Origin: Hyunsoonleella flava
Lineage (GTDB): Bacteria > Bacteroidota > Bacteroidia > Flavobacteriales > Flavobacteriaceae
Direction of reading: 5' to 3'
NCBI RefSeq assembly: GCF_004310325.1
Contig: NZ_SIRT01000004.1
Location: forward strand, 169,137 to 233,136
DNA: 64,000 nt
This document shows positions 63,101-64,000 of the stretch, one piece after another. Within the stretch, counting starts at the first letter, position 1. Each line of letters opens with the position of its first letter. A program made the translations under genes and the position numbers. The notes under the pieces were generated by a model, which saw only the letters and a list, made by a program, of their open reading frames with translations, was not told the DNA's origin and did not search any database.

Positions 63101-64000
63101 GAAGACTTCTTTTTACAGTTCTTTAATGGTTCTAGCTGGCAAACAATAGCCACTTACATATCTGGAACAGACTTCAATAACGGATCGTTTTATTCAGATA
63201 ATATATCTCTGGACAATGTGACATATAATTTCACAGCAAACGCTCAATTCAGATTTGAATGTAGCGCAAGTCAAAATAATGATCAAGTATATCTTGACCA
63301 AATAATTATTACGGCTACACCTATTACAACAGGAAGTACTACTTGGTATCAAGATTTAGACAGTGATAACTTTGGTAACCCAGCTGTAAGTCAGGTTGCC
63401 GCTTCACAACCTGCAGGATATGTAGCAGATAATACAGATTGTGATGATAACGATCCTAACGAGTTCCCTGGTCAAACGTGGTACATCGGGGTGGATAATG
63501 ATTCTGATACCTACTTCGGTAGTGTGACTTCAGTAACGGCTTGTGAGCAACCTGTTGGGTATTCGCTTACGGCGCCTACTGCAGATGATTGTGATGATAA
63601 CGATCCTAACGAGTTCCCTGGTCAAACATGGTACATCGGGGTGGATAATGATTCTGATACCTACTTCGGTAGTGTCACTTCGGTGACTGCTTGTGAGCAA
63701 CCTGTTGGGTATTCGCTTACGGCACCTACTGCAGATGACTGTGATGATAATGATCCTAACGAGTTCCCTGGTCAAACTTGGTACATCGGGGTGGATAATG
63801 ATTCTGATACCTACTTCGGTAGTGTCACTTCGGTGACTGCTTGTGAGCAGCCTGTAGGCTACAGCTTAACAGCACCTACTGCAGATGATTGTGATGATAA
63901 CGATCCTAACGAGTTCCCTGGTCAAACTTGGTACATCGGGGTGGATAATGATTCTGATACCTACTTCGGTAGTGTGACTTCAGTAACGGCTTGTGAGCAA
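60191..64000 (+). CDS. Secreted M14 zinc carboxypeptidase, multidomain; 3' end outside window
   Basis: At least 1270 residues, no stop before the window edge. Signal peptide MKKTTYQKIVILLVFNLFIS with YGFSQ. The M14 (carboxypeptidase T-like) domain follows: zinc ligands in HARE (His240, Glu243) and NHHG (about 379), NPDGYRWN, DLNRNFNYYWGWDN, and a likely catalytic Glu in FAPENG. Then come an immune-inhibitor/MAM-like sandwich (~600-790), an FN3 domain (PPSGLAADVTT ...), a second MAM-like domain and 50-residue repeats. Such multi-module proteins of Bacteroidota are usually exported by the type IX system; its C-terminal signal would lie beyond the window. Confidence 0.92.
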   Translation, partial: MKKTTYQKIVILLVFNLFISYGFSQVTNQKPKRIAIPNPSVLTLQSIQKAGIDLSCGPKFVNNNLQMELSYAELLLLDNNGIAYNVLIDDLTTYYRERNARDLPIAQEELRQSQQIAAAKRASKTLSKKSSLVDNPTQHDECDEIDWVEPTNFKLGSMGGAFTLSEAYAELDLMRSMYPNLISVRTDASTSGTVTHGNSTGGTTWSGQPIYYVKISDFPDLDKDGNGSDEPETLITGAMHAREISSVMNTFYFMWYLLENYSTDPFVKNIVDNHEIYVMPISNPDGYRWNEVIAPSGGGLQRKNLRPGVADNGTTSSSNNVRGVDLNRNFNYYWGWDNSGSSPTTSSNTYRGPSAGSEPETQIVQEFITAHDIKVAVNHHGGLNSIVTSSYNGSVSALDSGREDEYAKICHDLTHYNRYIYGSAPNTLYEANGDVNDWMLGGPAVTSGGQTSSGSGKDVLAFAPENGDDFWPTTTLIVDIARRALRMNYLSVLYSGKFAKLHDLNTSDINSTSGNLTFGVEYLGKTYDDITLTVTPVSSNITSMTSPSVQSGWTKLEQRNLTVPYILNAGIQPNDEIEFQVTLSNDDFIIYRANYIKYYQPTVLFQDNDTDTSNWTTAGGTWGTSGDSYVGSVAITDSPSGSYGNNENKTITLNSTIDLSNSNQALIQFYAKWDLERNYDLVQFEASTNGGSSWTALCGRYNKPAATSLTNFHLNKSTGTHQSSNGDTVYDGDSMDKWVMEEILIDNVDNSFLLGQNNVQFRFRFKTDSSNREDDLTTTFDGFIFDDFKVISFPVPCDNSNPPSGLAADVTTTPLSAILTWDAIPSATYDIQYRQIGAPSWTTITDSSTNTYTINGLTNGVDYEAQVATRCTGTTSAFSSSVNFTAVNIATLHEGYFETGLDNWTLGGADTFRYSESANGTNFSYENDYSLQIRDNSGVASRVTSEVFDLTGYSNVNISFYYYPNSMENNEDFFLQFFNGSSWQTIATYISGTDFNNGSFYSDNISLDNVTYNFTANAQFRFECSASQNNDQVYLDQIIITATPITTGSTTWYQDLDSDNFGNPAVSQVAASQPAGYVADNTDCDDNDPNEFPGQTWYIGVDNDSDTYFGSVTSVTACEQPVGYSLTAPTADDCDDNDPNEFPGQTWYIGVDNDSDTYFGSVTSVTACEQPVGYSLTAPTADDCDDNDPNEFPGQTWYIGVDNDSDTYFGSVTSVTACEQPVGYSLTAPTADDCDDNDPNEFPGQTWYIGVDNDSDTYFGSVTSVTACEQ
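63441..64000 (+). repeat. 150-bp tandem repeats coding for 50-residue metal-binding-type units
   Basis: Copies start at 63441, 63591, 63741 and 63891 (last cut by the window edge). Each encodes CDDNDPNEFPGQTWYIGVDN, then DSDTYFGSVT and SVTACEQPVGYSLTAPTADD. CDDNDPxxFPG matches the MopE-type putative metal-binding motif. A diverged earlier unit precedes (WYQDLDSDNFGNP). Differences between copies are synonymous. Confidence 0.9.

Noticed and set aside
63530..63775. Open frame on the minus strand in the peptidase repeats
   Set aside because: It merely mirrors the 150-bp tandem repeat of the coding strand.
63441..64000. CRISPR-like array
   Set aside because: Unit length is 150 bp, there are no unique spacers, and the repeat is coding in frame with the peptidase.

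Overview
The window looks like a chromosome segment of a marine member of the Flavobacteriaceae (Bacteroidota). The reasons are low GC, family-typical housekeeping genes (DUF4290, DUF493 and DUF2853 proteins, the menaquinone genes menD/menF, a MurA with Asp at the usual Cys position), promoters of the Bacteroidota type (TTG, 19 bp, TAnnTTTG), lipoprotein signals and a uronate-catabolism operon.

Layout. (1) 1-8462: the right part of a non-ribosomal peptide synthetase (NRPS) operon, cut by the left window edge. One module is split over three polypeptides: C plus adenylation core, a free-standing guanidinoacetate-methyltransferase-like enzyme, then adenylation C-subdomain with tandem carriers and an epimerase. 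A C-carrier-thioesterase protein without adenylation domain and a phosphopantetheinyl transferase follow. (2) 8467-26668: ordinary core genes: mnmE, cvfB-like, DUF2853, menD/menF/hotdog thioesterase, an acetyltransferase, a secreted esterase, an AraC regulator, a propeller lipoprotein, murA, DUF4290, DUF493, an ATPase with recQ and fmt, HU, YqgE, a class IV aminotransferase and a START-like protein. (3) 26801-52213: an integrative element of about 25.3 kb in the 3' end of a tRNA-Met gene. It is bounded by a 46-bp repeat of the tRNA 3' half, has a tyrosine integrase next to the tRNA, and carries 12-bp-spaced GCATACG repeats near both ends. (4) 52376-59640: a TRAP transporter with glucuronate/mannonate catabolism genes. 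(5) 60191 to the right edge: a large secreted M14 zinc carboxypeptidase with MAM/FN3-like modules and 50-residue metal-binding-type repeats, open at the window end.

The element is the most striking part. It encodes an almost complete type II secretion/type IV filament machine in two blocks. Left, minus strand: GspF, three further prepilin-like proteins including a GspK-like one, a GspC/PilP-like protein and two lipoproteins. Right, plus strand: orphan response regulator, major pseudopilin, prepilin peptidase, GspE, secretin, GspL-like and GspM-like proteins. Between the blocks lie two large secreted RHS/YD-repeat proteins, a small secreted protein and two tiny membrane proteins. The larger RHS protein and both tiny proteins end in the same Gly-rich ...GASG(S/K)W tail. 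No retraction ATPase is visible, so a secretion (T2SS-like) role for the RHS proteins is the simplest reading; that link is inference. A REP-associated transposase with REP-like palindromes, a beheaded XRE regulator, a LemA-like relic and an IS1-like transposase fragment fused to a lipoprotein show that the middle of the element has been rearranged.
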